Of a stretch of 64,000 nucleotides of DNA, positions 7,779 to 15,800 are shown one piece after another. Position 1 is the stretch's first letter. Every line of letters begins with the position of its first letter. Below the pieces are notes generated by a model. That model worked only from the letters and a program-made list of their open reading frames with translations. It searched no databases and was not told the DNA's origin. Source of the stretch: an uncultured Lachnospiraceae bacterium (GTDB lineage: Bacteria; Bacillota; Clostridia; Lachnospirales; Lachnospiraceae); contig CAJTYJ010000002.1 in the NCBI GenBank assembly GCA_910583895.1, forward strand, positions 93,033-157,032. The letters run 5' to 3'. Position numbers and translations under genes: made by a program.

Positions 7779-10058
7779 ATGTTTCAAAGAGGGAAAAAAG
7801 TTTTAAGAAGTGTCCTGGCATATGTACTGGTGCTGACCTGTGTACTGGGAGCGCTGCCGGGAAGCGTGATGGAGGCCTGCGCGGCACCCTCCGATGCGCC
7901 ATACGGGCATGACAATCTGCCTGTCGAATATACGACGCTTGACGAAGGAACGGTGACAAGCGAGGCCAAGGGAAAGCCGAAAGTGCTGATCTTTTTTGGA
8001 GCAAGATGCGGAAACAGCAGATATGCCATTCAAGACATCTGCAGTGGATCTTATGATTTTTCAGATGTTGATATGGTGGCGGTGGAAATACAGACCAACA
8101 AAGAGCAGGCCCAGACTTTTAAAAACAACTACGGGAATGATAAGATCACCTTTGCATATGATTTCAATGGAAGTGCAAACCGCAGTGCCTGGGACTATCT
8201 GGATCGGGCCGGCATGGATAGATTAAGTGGTATGTCGCTGCCGTTTATAATTTACATTGACAAAAACAATAAGTTCCAGTATGCATTCGCTGGAGCTACG
8301 ACTGCAAAGACGGTGCGTGATAACATCGATCGCTACTGCCTGTCAAAAGAGGTGCAGGAGCCTTCGCGCAACACGACGACGGTTCAGGTGAATGTGGAGT
8401 ATCATCAGGCGGAAGCCCGCAAGATGCTTGGCATGGTCAATGCATTTCGGACAGGAGATGACGCCTGGTACTGGAATGAGAACAATTCGGTGAAATTTCC
8501 GGCCAAAGGTCTTCAGGCTTTGTCTTATGACTACAAGCTGGAAGAGATTGCCATGAAGCGTGCGGCGGAGCTTGCCATGAGCTACAGCCATACAAGGCCA
8601 AATGGCGAGGATACGAGATCGGCTTTCCTGGAAGCAGGTTATGCTGACTCCATGGGTGAAAATATTGCGGCCGGTACAGGTTCCAGCCTGTCAACTGCTC
8701 AGAAAACCTTTGTGGCATGGCGGGAGGATAAGGAAAAGTACGAAGGCCAGGGACACAGACGGAACATGCTGGAGGGGATGTTTACCTCTATCGGAATCGG
8801 CTGTGTCTATTACAATGGTACTTATTACTGGGCGATGGAGCTGGGCGGTGCCCGGACCGGGGCGCAGGACTCCAGGATCGACGGTGCCAGAACCGTACCA
8901 GTGGAGATTCAGAATGAGGATATCCGGTCTCTTACGGTGGATAATAAAACACTCACAATCGGCATCGGCAACACAGCAGCGGCTCCGGCTGTGCGGGTCA
9001 ATGTGGCTTCTCCGGATATGTGGCCGCCTGCAAACTCTGGAGTTTTTAAGGGGTATCCCTCCGGTACGGTAAGTTCTTCCTGGAGTGTGGCCAATTCTTC
9101 GGTTGTGTCCTTTGAGAATGGAACGTTTGTCGGAAAAGCGAAGGGGACAACGACTGCAACGGCAACCGTGGCAGGAAAGAGTGTGGCGGTTACCCTGAAA
9201 GTGTCCGGTTCTTCCGGCAGCAACAACGGAGGCGGAAGTTCGATTCCGGAATATTCCGATGATGTGACAACCATCGCGGTGAACCAGATAAAATACAATA
9301 CGCTGCAGCTTAGCTGGGCCGGGACGAAGGATGCAAAATCCTATGAGATTTATTATTCTACTTCTCCCAATTCCGGATTCCGCCGTCTGGCGAATGCAAA
9401 GAAAACCACGTATCGGTTCACAAAGGCGAAATGTGGTCAGACCTATTACTTCCAGGTGCGTGTATGTACGAAATCCGGCAAGAGCAGTTTTGGACCGGTT
9501 GCGTCCGGCCAGACGAATCTGAAAGGGGCACCTACGATCTCTGTGTCAAAGACGACCTATAACAGCGTGACGATCAAGTGGAAAAAGGTGGATGGTGCAA
9601 AGAAGTATGAGATCTACGCCTACATAAATGGAAGCTGGAAGCTTCTGAAGACACAGGGCGGCACCAGCTTTACCCACAAGAAACTGCAGACCGGTGCGAC
9701 TTACGAATACATGGTGCGTCCGGTGAGAGATACTTTCAAAGGGGAAGAATCCAATACGGTTTCGGCGACCACGGTACTGGGCAGCGTGACCAGACTGAAG
9801 GTAAGGGCAAGCGGTCCGGACCGGATGAAAGTGTCCTTCCGGAAGGTTCCGGGCGTTGACTACTATGTGATTTTAAGAGCAGACAGCCGGGACGGCGAAT
9901 ATACGGAGATTGCCCGTGTGAAGAAGACTTCCTATGTGGATCTGGGACTGAAGCCGTCCACCACCTATTTCTACAAGGTGTATGCGGTGGCAGGTCCTTA
10001 TAAGACCAATGTGGAAGGTCCTGTGGGGCAGACGACCAAAATGCCGAAAAATAAATAA
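7779..10058 (+). CDS. Secreted thioredoxin-like / CAP / Ig-like / triple FN3 protein
   Basis: 759 residues with a Sec signal peptide (cleavage near residue 35). Residues about 65-190 look like a thioredoxin fold: a hydrophobic strand (KVLIFFGA), CGNS at 77-80 where CxxC is expected, and the LPFIIYID cis-Pro strand. Residues 205-360 are a CAP/SCP domain with SHTRPNG, MGENIAAG and GHRRNML. Residues about 385-480 resemble a bacterial Ig-like domain, then comes a Ser/Gly linker and three fibronectin type III modules (about 495-580, 585-670, 675-757). No sortase motif or anchor is seen, so it is probably secreted or wall-bound through its repeats. The function is unknown. The single Cys in the thioredoxin-like site argues against ordinary disulfide exchange. 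Confidence 0.8.
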   Translation: MFQRGKKVLRSVLAYVLVLTCVLGALPGSVMEACAAPSDAPYGHDNLPVEYTTLDEGTVTSEAKGKPKVLIFFGARCGNSRYAIQDICSGSYDFSDVDMVAVEIQTNKEQAQTFKNNYGNDKITFAYDFNGSANRSAWDYLDRAGMDRLSGMSLPFIIYIDKNNKFQYAFAGATTAKTVRDNIDRYCLSKEVQEPSRNTTTVQVNVEYHQAEARKMLGMVNAFRTGDDAWYWNENNSVKFPAKGLQALSYDYKLEEIAMKRAAELAMSYSHTRPNGEDTRSAFLEAGYADSMGENIAAGTGSSLSTAQKTFVAWREDKEKYEGQGHRRNMLEGMFTSIGIGCVYYNGTYYWAMELGGARTGAQDSRIDGARTVPVEIQNEDIRSLTVDNKTLTIGIGNTAAAPAVRVNVASPDMWPPANSGVFKGYPSGTVSSSWSVANSSVVSFENGTFVGKAKGTTTATATVAGKSVAVTLKVSGSSGSNNGGGSSIPEYSDDVTTIAVNQIKYNTLQLSWAGTKDAKSYEIYYSTSPNSGFRRLANAKKTTYRFTKAKCGQTYYFQVRVCTKSGKSSFGPVASGQTNLKGAPTISVSKTTYNSVTIKWKKVDGAKKYEIYAYINGSWKLLKTQGGTSFTHKKLQTGATYEYMVRPVRDTFKGEESNTVSATTVLGSVTRLKVRASGPDRMKVSFRKVPGVDYYVILRADSRDGEYTEIARVKKTSYVDLGLKPSTTYFYKVYAVAGPYKTNVEGPVGQTTKMPKNK

Positions 10059-10068
10059 AGATAACTGC

Positions 10069-10101
10069 AAAAGCATGATCTGTTTACCAGGTCATGCTTT
10101 T
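10069..10101 (+). terminator. Terminator after the Trx-like/CAP gene
   Basis: Ten-base arms AAAAGCATGA / TCATGCTTTT around a 13-base loop, starting ten bases after the stop codon. The 3' arm ends in the T-run. Confidence 0.75.
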
Positions 10102-10125
10102 CCTGCTTGTGGGGGCTTTCCTAAC

Positions 10126-10158
10126 GTTACCGTTCACAGGTACCCTGTGAACCATAAC
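10126..10158. repeat. Palindromic hairpin with GTTAC/TAAC ends
   Basis: Perfect 9-bp arms GTTCACAGG / CCTGTGAAC around TAC, bracketed by GTTAC and TAAC. It resembles two other intergenic hairpins in this window, at 29137 and 39574. It has no T-run. Confidence 0.6.
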
Positions 10159-10217
10159 TTCCTGACACTTATTTATGGGGAATTTTGTAAATCCGGCTTC
10201 TTTTTTTGAGGAAAAAC

Positions 10218-10226
10218 TGGTATAAT
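10218..10226 (+). promoter_or_regulatory. Extended -10 promoter for udp-cdd-deoB
   Basis: TGG-TATAAT, an extended -10 with no convincing -35, 74 bases before the udp start. The upstream flank is T-rich. Confidence 0.5.
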
Positions 10227-10299
10227 AATAAACACAATCTGCCAGATTCGATTCCGATTTGAAAGGCAGTAAATTCAGAAAAAAGCGGGAGGGAATTTT

Positions 10300-11082
10300 A
10301 TGAATTATTCAGTGGATGCAGACAAACAATATCATATCCAGGTGGGACAGGGAGATGTGGGAAAGTATGTCATCCTGCCGGGAGACCCCAAGCGCTGTGA
10401 AAAAATCGCAAAATATTTTGATGATCCCAGACTGATTGCAGATAACAGAGAGTATGTGACCTATACGGGATATCTGGACGGGGTAAAAGTCAGTGTGACT
10501 TCCACGGGGATCGGCGGGCCTTCTGCTTCCATCGCCATGGAGGAGCTTACAAAGGCCGGAGCTGACACGTTTGTCAGAGTGGGAACCTGCGGCGGCATGC
10601 AGCTGGACGTGAAGGGCGGCGATGTGGTGATCGCCGACGGAGCCATCCGTATGGAAGGGACCAGCAAAGAATATGCGCCGATTGAGTTTCCGGCGGTACC
10701 GGATCTGGACGTGCTGAATGCACTGCGGGATTCGGCCCGGTCCATGAGGAAGACCTGCCATGTGGGCGTGGTTCAGTGCAAAGACGCGTTTTACGGACAG
10801 CATGATCCGGATACAAAGCCGGTAAGCTATGAGCTGCTCAACAAGTGGGAAGCCTGGAAACGGCTGGGCTGTCTTGCGTCGGAGATGGAGTCGGCGGCTT
10901 TGTTCGTCGTGGCCCGTGCGCTGAAGGTGCGGGTCGGCTCTGTGTTTTTGGTGGTGGCCAATCAGGAGCGGGAGAAAAAAGGACTGGACAATCCGGTGGT
11001 GCATGACACAGATCTTGCCATCCGCATCGGCGTGGAGGCGATCCGCCGGCTGATCAAGGAGGAACAAAAGGAAAGCAGATGA
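10300..11082 (+). CDS. udp: Uridine phosphorylase
   Basis: Phosphorolysis of uridine to uracil and ribose 1-phosphate. The 260-residue NP-I fold protein shows the phosphate-binding LPGDPKRCEKIA segment, VRVGTCGGMQ and the nucleoside-binding ASEMESAALFVVA. The SEMES motif and the operon with cytidine deaminase and phosphopentomutase favour a pyrimidine (uridine) rather than purine substrate. It overlaps cdd by the ATGA four-base stop/start, which indicates translational coupling. Confidence 0.88.
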   Translation: MNYSVDADKQYHIQVGQGDVGKYVILPGDPKRCEKIAKYFDDPRLIADNREYVTYTGYLDGVKVSVTSTGIGGPSASIAMEELTKAGADTFVRVGTCGGMQLDVKGGDVVIADGAIRMEGTSKEYAPIEFPAVPDLDVLNALRDSARSMRKTCHVGVVQCKDAFYGQHDPDTKPVSYELLNKWEAWKRLGCLASEMESAALFVVARALKVRVGSVFLVVANQEREKKGLDNPVVHDTDLAIRIGVEAIRRLIKEEQKESR

Positions 11083-11537
11083 TGGAAAGAAAACAGATAC
11101 AAAGCTTGATCAGGACGGCCGTGGAGCAGCTTCCCAGGGCGTATGTGCCTTATTCCCGTTTTCGGGTGGGAGCGGCTCTTCTGGCCAAAGACGGAAAGGT
11201 CTATACCGGATGCAATGTGGAGAATGCCGCTTATACACCGACCAACTGTGCAGAGCGCACGGCCTTTTTCAAGGCGGTCAGCGAAGGGGTACGGGAATTT
11301 TCAGCCATCTGTGTGGTCGGCGGCCCCGATGGAGTCTTAAGCTCCTTTACACCGCCCTGCGGCGTGTGCAGGCAGGTGATGATGGAGTTCTGTGACCCGG
11401 AGCAGTTTGAGATCATTCTTGCGGTAAGCAGTGAGGATTACCAGGTATTTCGTTTAAAGGAACTGATTCCCATGGGATTTGGTCCGGCCAATCTGGCAGA
11501 ACAGGAAAAAAGAGAGGTACAGCATGCAGAAGTATAG
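11079..11537 (+). CDS. cdd: Cytidine deaminase
   Basis: Deaminates cytidine and deoxycytidine to uridine and deoxyuridine, feeding udp. The 152-residue protein carries the zinc and catalytic residues C57-A-E59 and the PCGVCR motif (C94, C97), as in the homotetrameric Cdd class. The start ATG overlaps the udp stop (ATGA); a second ATG follows immediately. Its 3' end overlaps the start of deoB by 14 bases. The C-terminal tail of about 15 residues beyond the catalytic core is somewhat longer than usual, perhaps because that DNA also holds the deoB ribosome binding site. Confidence 0.95.
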   Translation: MMERKQIQSLIRTAVEQLPRAYVPYSRFRVGAALLAKDGKVYTGCNVENAAYTPTNCAERTAFFKAVSEGVREFSAICVVGGPDGVLSSFTPPCGVCRQVMMEFCDPEQFEIILAVSSEDYQVFRLKELIPMGFGPANLAEQEKREVQHAEV

Positions 11538-12714
11538 AAGGATTTTTGTGGTGGTGATGGATTCTTTGGGAGTCGGAGAGATGGCGGATTCCAGAGAATT
11601 CCATGATGTGGGGGTAAATACGCTGAAGCACATTTCGGAGTCTGTGGACACATTTGAGATTCCAAATCTGCAGAGGCTCGGGTTGGCAAATCTTTGTCCG
11701 CTGAAGCAGGTGAAGCCGGCAGAGAAGCCTCTTGCCTACTATACAAAGCTCAGGGAAAAGAGCCGGGGCAAAGATACGATGACCGGGCACTGGGAGATGA
11801 TGGGGCTGGAAGTGACCAAGCCTTTTAAAACCTTTACAGATACCGGGTTTCCAGAGGCACTGATCCAGGAGTTAGAAGCGCGTACCGGAAGAAAAGTGAT
11901 CGGGAACAAAAGTGCCAGCGGCACTGAGATTCTGGAGGAGCTGGCAGAGGAAGAGATTGCAACCGGGCATATGATTGTCTACACGTCTGCGGATTCGGTA
12001 ATGCAGATCTGCGGCAATGAGGAGACCTTTGGACTTGAGGAGCTGTATCGGTGCTGTGAGATCGCCAGAGAGATTACCATGAAAGATGAGTGGAAGGTCG
12101 GAAGAGTGATTGCGAGGCCCTATGTGGGGAAAAAACGCGGGGAGTTTCAGCGGACCAGCAACCGTCATGACTATGCGCTGAAACCTTTTGATAAGACAGT
12201 GCTTGATCTTTTAAAAGATGCCGGGCTGGACGTCATCTCCATCGGCAAAATCAAGGATATCTTTGATGGGGAAGGGATTACCAGGGCGCTTAAATCCCAA
12301 AGTTCTGTACATGGGATGGAGCAGACCATCGAGACAGCCAAAGAAGATTTCCACGGACTTTGTTTTTTGAATCTGGTGGATTTTGATGCCCTTTGGGGTC
12401 ATCGCAGGAACCCGGTGGGATACGCACAGGAGATTGAGCGGTTTGATAAAAACCTGGGGATTCTTCTGGAACTTTTAAAAGAAGAGGATCTTCTGATCAT
12501 TACGGCTGACCACGGCAATGATCCGACCTATACCGGGACTGATCACACCAGAGAAAAGGTGCCGTTTCTGGCATATTCACCGTCTATGAAAGGGTCCGGA
12601 GTACTTCCGGAGGCGGATACGTTTGCGGTGATCGGAGCGACTGCGGCGGACAATTTTGGACTTTCCATGTCGGAGCATATGATCGGAAGTTCTATTTTGC
12701 AGGAACTTGACTGA
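11524..12714 (+). CDS. deoB: Phosphopentomutase
   Basis: Converts ribose 1-phosphate (or deoxyribose 1-phosphate) to the 5-phosphate, completing pyrimidine salvage into the pentose pool. The 396-residue alkaline phosphatase-superfamily enzyme shows the metal sites VVVMDSLGVGE, KDTMTGHWEMMG, DFDALWGHRR and TADHGNDPTY...DHTREKVP. The reading frame is open farther upstream, but ATG 11524 (MQKYRRIFV) is the true start because GAGAGG precedes it and the family begins with this strand. It lies inside the cdd 3' end, so the three genes form a tight operon. Confidence 0.95.
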   Translation: MQKYRRIFVVVMDSLGVGEMADSREFHDVGVNTLKHISESVDTFEIPNLQRLGLANLCPLKQVKPAEKPLAYYTKLREKSRGKDTMTGHWEMMGLEVTKPFKTFTDTGFPEALIQELEARTGRKVIGNKSASGTEILEELAEEEIATGHMIVYTSADSVMQICGNEETFGLEELYRCCEIAREITMKDEWKVGRVIARPYVGKKRGEFQRTSNRHDYALKPFDKTVLDLLKDAGLDVISIGKIKDIFDGEGITRALKSQSSVHGMEQTIETAKEDFHGLCFLNLVDFDALWGHRRNPVGYAQEIERFDKNLGILLELLKEEDLLIITADHGNDPTYTGTDHTREKVPFLAYSPSMKGSGVLPEADTFAVIGATAADNFGLSMSEHMIGSSILQELD

Positions 12715-12753
12715 TAATTGTGTACAGAATCGTGCAGAATATTTTTGGTGGAC

Positions 12754-12784
12754 CCGAAGCATAGGACCGGCAGGTCTGCTTCGG
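12754..12784. repeat. Stem-loop between deoB and the SprA-like gene
   Basis: Outer arms CCGAAGCA / TGCTTCGG enclose a smaller GGACC/GGTC stem. No T-run follows, so it may be an mRNA-stabilising or processing hairpin rather than an intrinsic terminator. Confidence 0.4.
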
Positions 12785-12822
12785 ACAGCAGGAAAGAATA
12801 TAACAAAAATGAGGTGAGGCAT

Positions 12823-13527
12823 ATGATAGGCAGTATTTCCGGTACAGGTTCTTACTTTGTGATGTACCGTTATCATTTTACCGGCGGGGTTTCGGATTCT
12901 GCAAAGCAGGCAGATGCGGTGCAGGGTCCGGGTGCGGCCATACAGCAGGGGCAGACTTCTTTTGAAAGTCCCTGGCTTGGCGGCGGTTCGTCCAGGAGTA
13001 AAAATCCGGCGGCGATGATTCCTACCGGTGGATTTGGCGAAGATTCTGTTCCTGACCGTTATCTTCGAAAGGGAGCAGATCCGGCGGAATATGCAGTGCG
13101 GATGCGGATGCAGTATTTGGACCAGGAGGGATCGGATCTTTCAAAAGAAGCAGCAGGGGTCGAAGGTACTTCCGGGGTTTATGGAGAGGAACAGTGCCAG
13201 ACCTGTGAACAGCGCAGATACCAGGATGGCTCCGACGATATGGGTGTCTCTTTTCAGACGCCTACAAAGATTGCACCGGAGGCAGCAGGTGCTGCGGTCC
13301 GGGGCCATGAGCAGGAGCATGTGACCAGGGAGCGGGCAAAAGCTCAGCGGGAGGACCGTGAGGTGGTCAGTCAGAGTGTAACGCTGCACACGGATATCTG
13401 TCCCGAGTGCGGCAAAGTCTACATCTCCGGCGGGACGACCCAGACCACGACGGCGTCCAGACCAGAGCCGGACATGGGCGAAAGACAAAACGGGGCAGAG
13501 AGTCCATCTTTTTCAGCGGTGGCATAA
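12823..13527 (+). CDS. SprA-related putative zinc metallopeptidase (PF12118-like)
   Basis: 234 residues. The N-terminal 110 residues are low in recognisable motifs and rich in Gly/Ser. The C-terminal half matches the SprA-related family: CQTCEQRRYQDGS (C125, C128), the HEQEH zincin-type HExxH (162-166), and a second pair CPEC (C193, C196) followed by SGGTT. The frame runs open upstream, but GAGGTGAGG at 12811 places the start at ATG 12823. There is no signal peptide, so it is probably cytoplasmic. The family function is not established. It lies downstream of deoB, separated by a stem-loop. Confidence 0.75.
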   Translation: MIGSISGTGSYFVMYRYHFTGGVSDSAKQADAVQGPGAAIQQGQTSFESPWLGGGSSRSKNPAAMIPTGGFGEDSVPDRYLRKGADPAEYAVRMRMQYLDQEGSDLSKEAAGVEGTSGVYGEEQCQTCEQRRYQDGSDDMGVSFQTPTKIAPEAAGAAVRGHEQEHVTRERAKAQREDREVVSQSVTLHTDICPECGKVYISGGTTQTTTASRPEPDMGERQNGAESPSFSAVA

Positions 13528-13554
13528 AGGCAGGGAAACCATCAATCTGATCTG

Positions 13555-13713
13555 ATGTTGATTGCGGAAGCTCCGGGCGGACAGGAGGACCAGCCAGGGC
13601 TTCCGTTTGTGGGAAGCTTTGGCGGTGATATTCGGGTATCAGTAAAACTTTTTGACGGTGAAAAAACAGCAGAATTCAGGGCATTTGCAGATGTTGCAGA
13701 TGCCCTTTTTTGA
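13555..13713 (+). pseudogene. Fragment of a uracil-DNA glycosylase (family 4/5 motif)
   Basis: Translation from ATG 13555 gives EAPGGQEDQPGLPFVG, close to the GEAPGxxEDxxGxPFVG active-site motif of family 4/5 uracil-DNA glycosylases. After about 24 residues the similarity stops and the frame runs into the terminator at 13679. No other UDG segment is visible on either side. It is best read as the remnant of a deleted gene; an in-frame 52-codon ORF remains but lacks the rest of the enzyme. Confidence 0.6.
13679..13711 (+). terminator. Intrinsic terminator after the SprA-like gene/UDG remnant
   Basis: Eleven-base stem GGGCATTTGCA / TGCAGATGCCC with one G-U pair, five-base loop, then six T. It is probably the end of the udp-cdd-deoB-SprA transcript or of the lost UDG gene. 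Confidence 0.8.
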
Positions 13714-13817
13714 TGGTTTGCCAGATTTACAGGTGGTGAGAAAAAGAGATGCGGTCTGGTCAGAGGACGGGATTCGTTTCTTTTTTTGATGTCTGTGATT
13801 GGAAAAGAACAGACGGT

Positions 13818-14156
13818 TTATTTGATAAAAGGAAGCATTTCCGTAATGAACCTGTCCAGAAACGCCAGCTGCGTATAATTCAGGGTCTGCAGCTTTGTGT
13901 CTATGGTTTCTAACAGGGAAGAGAGATCTTCAGACTGGGGAGAATCAATTTCAATAATATGCTCAATTCCGATACGGAAGATGGAACAAATCTGGATGAT
14001 TTTTTCGATGGTGAAATTGCGTTCTCCGCGTTCTAGCTGTGCGTAGTACTGGGTATCCAGGTATAATTTCCCGGCCAGATCTTCCTGTGTCATGTTGTGC
14101 ATCAAACGGTATTTTTTTATGTTCTGCGATATTTTTTTGGGATTTTTATTTTTCAT
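13818..14156 (-). CDS. XRE-family helix-turn-helix regulator
   Basis: 112 residues. The N-terminal part is a Cro/C1-type HTH (IKKYRLMHNMTQEDLAGKLY...YYAQLERGERNFTIEKIIQIC, about 8-60). The C-terminal half is a short helical segment, perhaps for dimerisation. A GTG nine bases upstream is also in frame, but it sits directly on the AGGAGG, so ATG 14156 is preferred. It is divergent from the MBOAT gene, and the gap contains a direct repeat that could be its operator. It probably regulates itself and possibly the MBOAT operon. Confidence 0.85.
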   Translation of the reverse strand: MKNKNPKKISQNIKKYRLMHNMTQEDLAGKLYLDTQYYAQLERGERNFTIEKIIQICSIFRIGIEHIIEIDSPQSEDLSSLLETIDTKLQTLNYTQLAFLDRFITEMLPFIK

Positions 14157-14212
14157 TTCGGCCACCTCCTGTTTAAAGGTAACGCAGACAGAGAGAAATT
14201 GGATGTAAACAT

Positions 14213-14247
14213 ATGCTATATATACTATTGCAAAATGCTATATAAAC
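14213..14247. promoter_or_regulatory. Direct repeat, candidate XRE operator
   Basis: ATGCTATATATAC at 14213 and ATGCTATATAAAC at 14235 recur with a 22-base period, about two helical turns, in the gap between the divergent XRE and MBOAT genes. Each copy contains a TATATA/TATAAA stretch that could serve as a -10 box. Confidence 0.5.
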
Positions 14248-14338
14248 TGATATCATGAAAGAACCTTGAACATCGGAATCTGCAACAGGAAAAGCAGGAA
14301 AGACAAAGGATAAATTGACCAAAAGGAGTACTGAGTGA

Positions 14339-15799
14339 ATGAGTTACGTATCGATTCCATACTATATTATGGTGGTTCTGGCAGTGGTTTTATACTATGC
14401 AGTCCCGAAAAAGATCAGGTGGATGGTCCTGCTGCTGGCCAGCGGCTGTTTTTATTATGCTGTTTCGGAAAGGAAAGAGCAGCTGGTGGTGTTTGGAATT
14501 TCCATTGTATTGAGCTATTATTCCGGCATTCTGCTCCAAAGGGGCCGTGACCGGAAGTATAAAAACAGCACTCTAAAAATGATTTTAACAGCAGGAATCA
14601 TCGCGTCTGGCCTGCCTCTGCTTGTGTCAAAATGCGCGGAATTTTTCCTGGGATCGGTTTTACATAAACCTTTGATTCACTGGATTCTCCCTGTGGGTTT
14701 ATCCTTTTATTCTCTGCAGACGATAGGGTATCTGGTGGATGTGTATCGCGCAAAGATGGATCCGCAGAAAAATATATTTCGTTATACACTGTTTGTCTCG
14801 TTTTTTCCGCTGATCATCCAGGGTCCCATTTCCAGATATGATCAGTTGGGAAAACAACTGTTTGAAGGACATGATTACGACAGCCAGCGGCTTATGAGAG
14901 GCATTCAGCTGATTCTCTGGGGCTGGATGCTGAAATATCTGATTGCGGACAAGGCGTCTGTGTTTGTCAACGCAGTCTTTGACCATAGTGCGGTGTATTC
15001 CGGAGTCTTTATTCTGGTCGCCGCTGTGCTGTACAGCATTCAGCTGTACACGGATTTTCTGTCCTGCGTCACCATGTCACAGGGAGTTGCCGAATTATTT
15101 GGAATCGAGCTGACAGACAATTTTAATCATCCTTATTTTTCCACTTCCATAAACGATTTCTGGAAAAGATGGCACAAGTCGCTCAGTGCGTGGCTGCGGG
15201 ACTATATTTATATTCCGCTGGGAGGAAACCGGCATGGAAGAGTCAGAAAATATGTGAACTTGATCCTTACATTTGCCGTCAGCGGCCTGTGGCACGGCGG
15301 ACGATGGAAATATCTGTTCTGGGGACTGATGCATGCATCCTATCAGATTTTAGAAGAAGTATTGGAACAGCCTGTAAATGGTATGTTAGAAAAAATTTCC
15401 CTGCCCAAAGGCACCAGAATGCGGACATTGATCGAACAAATGTTCAATTTCTTTCTCGTGATGCTTGCATGGATCATCTTCCGGGCGGAATCATTAAAAG
15501 CAGGTATAAAAATGATCGGCACGATGTTTGGCAAGTTTTATCCATGGGTGTTCTTTGACAATTCTTTATTCCAGCTGGGATTAAGCCAGAAAGAATTTGA
15601 AGTGTTGTTTTTGGCAGTGGCCCTTTTGCTGGCTGTCAGTGTGCTGCAGGAAAAAGGCATCAAAATCAGGGAATGGTTTCACAGGCAGAATACGGCCATA
15701 CGCTGGATGATCTATCTGTGCTCCATATGGAGCATCTGGATTTTTGGAACCTATGGGTATGGGTTTCAGGCGGCAGATTTTATTTACGGAGGATTTTAA
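14339..15799 (+). CDS. MBOAT family O-acyltransferase (AlgI/DltB-like)
   Basis: Polytopic membrane O-acyltransferase of 486 residues that would transfer acyl (usually acetyl) groups across the membrane onto an extracellular glycan or polymer. Family signatures are visible: PVGLSFYSLQTIGYLVDVYR, GPISRYDQ, HKSLSAWLRDYIYIPLGG and the catalytic-His segment SGLWHGG (H319). About ten hydrophobic segments are present. AAAGGAG precedes ATG 14339. The stop is followed one base later by the SGNH-like partner gene, the usual arrangement for MBOAT/AlgJ or DltB/DltD pairs. The acceptor cannot be deduced; no alginate or dlt genes lie nearby. Confidence 0.9.
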   Translation: MSYVSIPYYIMVVLAVVLYYAVPKKIRWMVLLLASGCFYYAVSERKEQLVVFGISIVLSYYSGILLQRGRDRKYKNSTLKMILTAGIIASGLPLLVSKCAEFFLGSVLHKPLIHWILPVGLSFYSLQTIGYLVDVYRAKMDPQKNIFRYTLFVSFFPLIIQGPISRYDQLGKQLFEGHDYDSQRLMRGIQLILWGWMLKYLIADKASVFVNAVFDHSAVYSGVFILVAAVLYSIQLYTDFLSCVTMSQGVAELFGIELTDNFNHPYFSTSINDFWKRWHKSLSAWLRDYIYIPLGGNRHGRVRKYVNLILTFAVSGLWHGGRWKYLFWGLMHASYQILEEVLEQPVNGMLEKISLPKGTRMRTLIEQMFNFFLVMLAWIIFRAESLKAGIKMIGTMFGKFYPWVFFDNSLFQLGLSQKEFEVLFLAVALLLAVSVLQEKGIKIREWFHRQNTAIRWMIYLCSIWSIWIFGTYGYGFQAADFIYGGF

Positions 15800-15800
15800 G

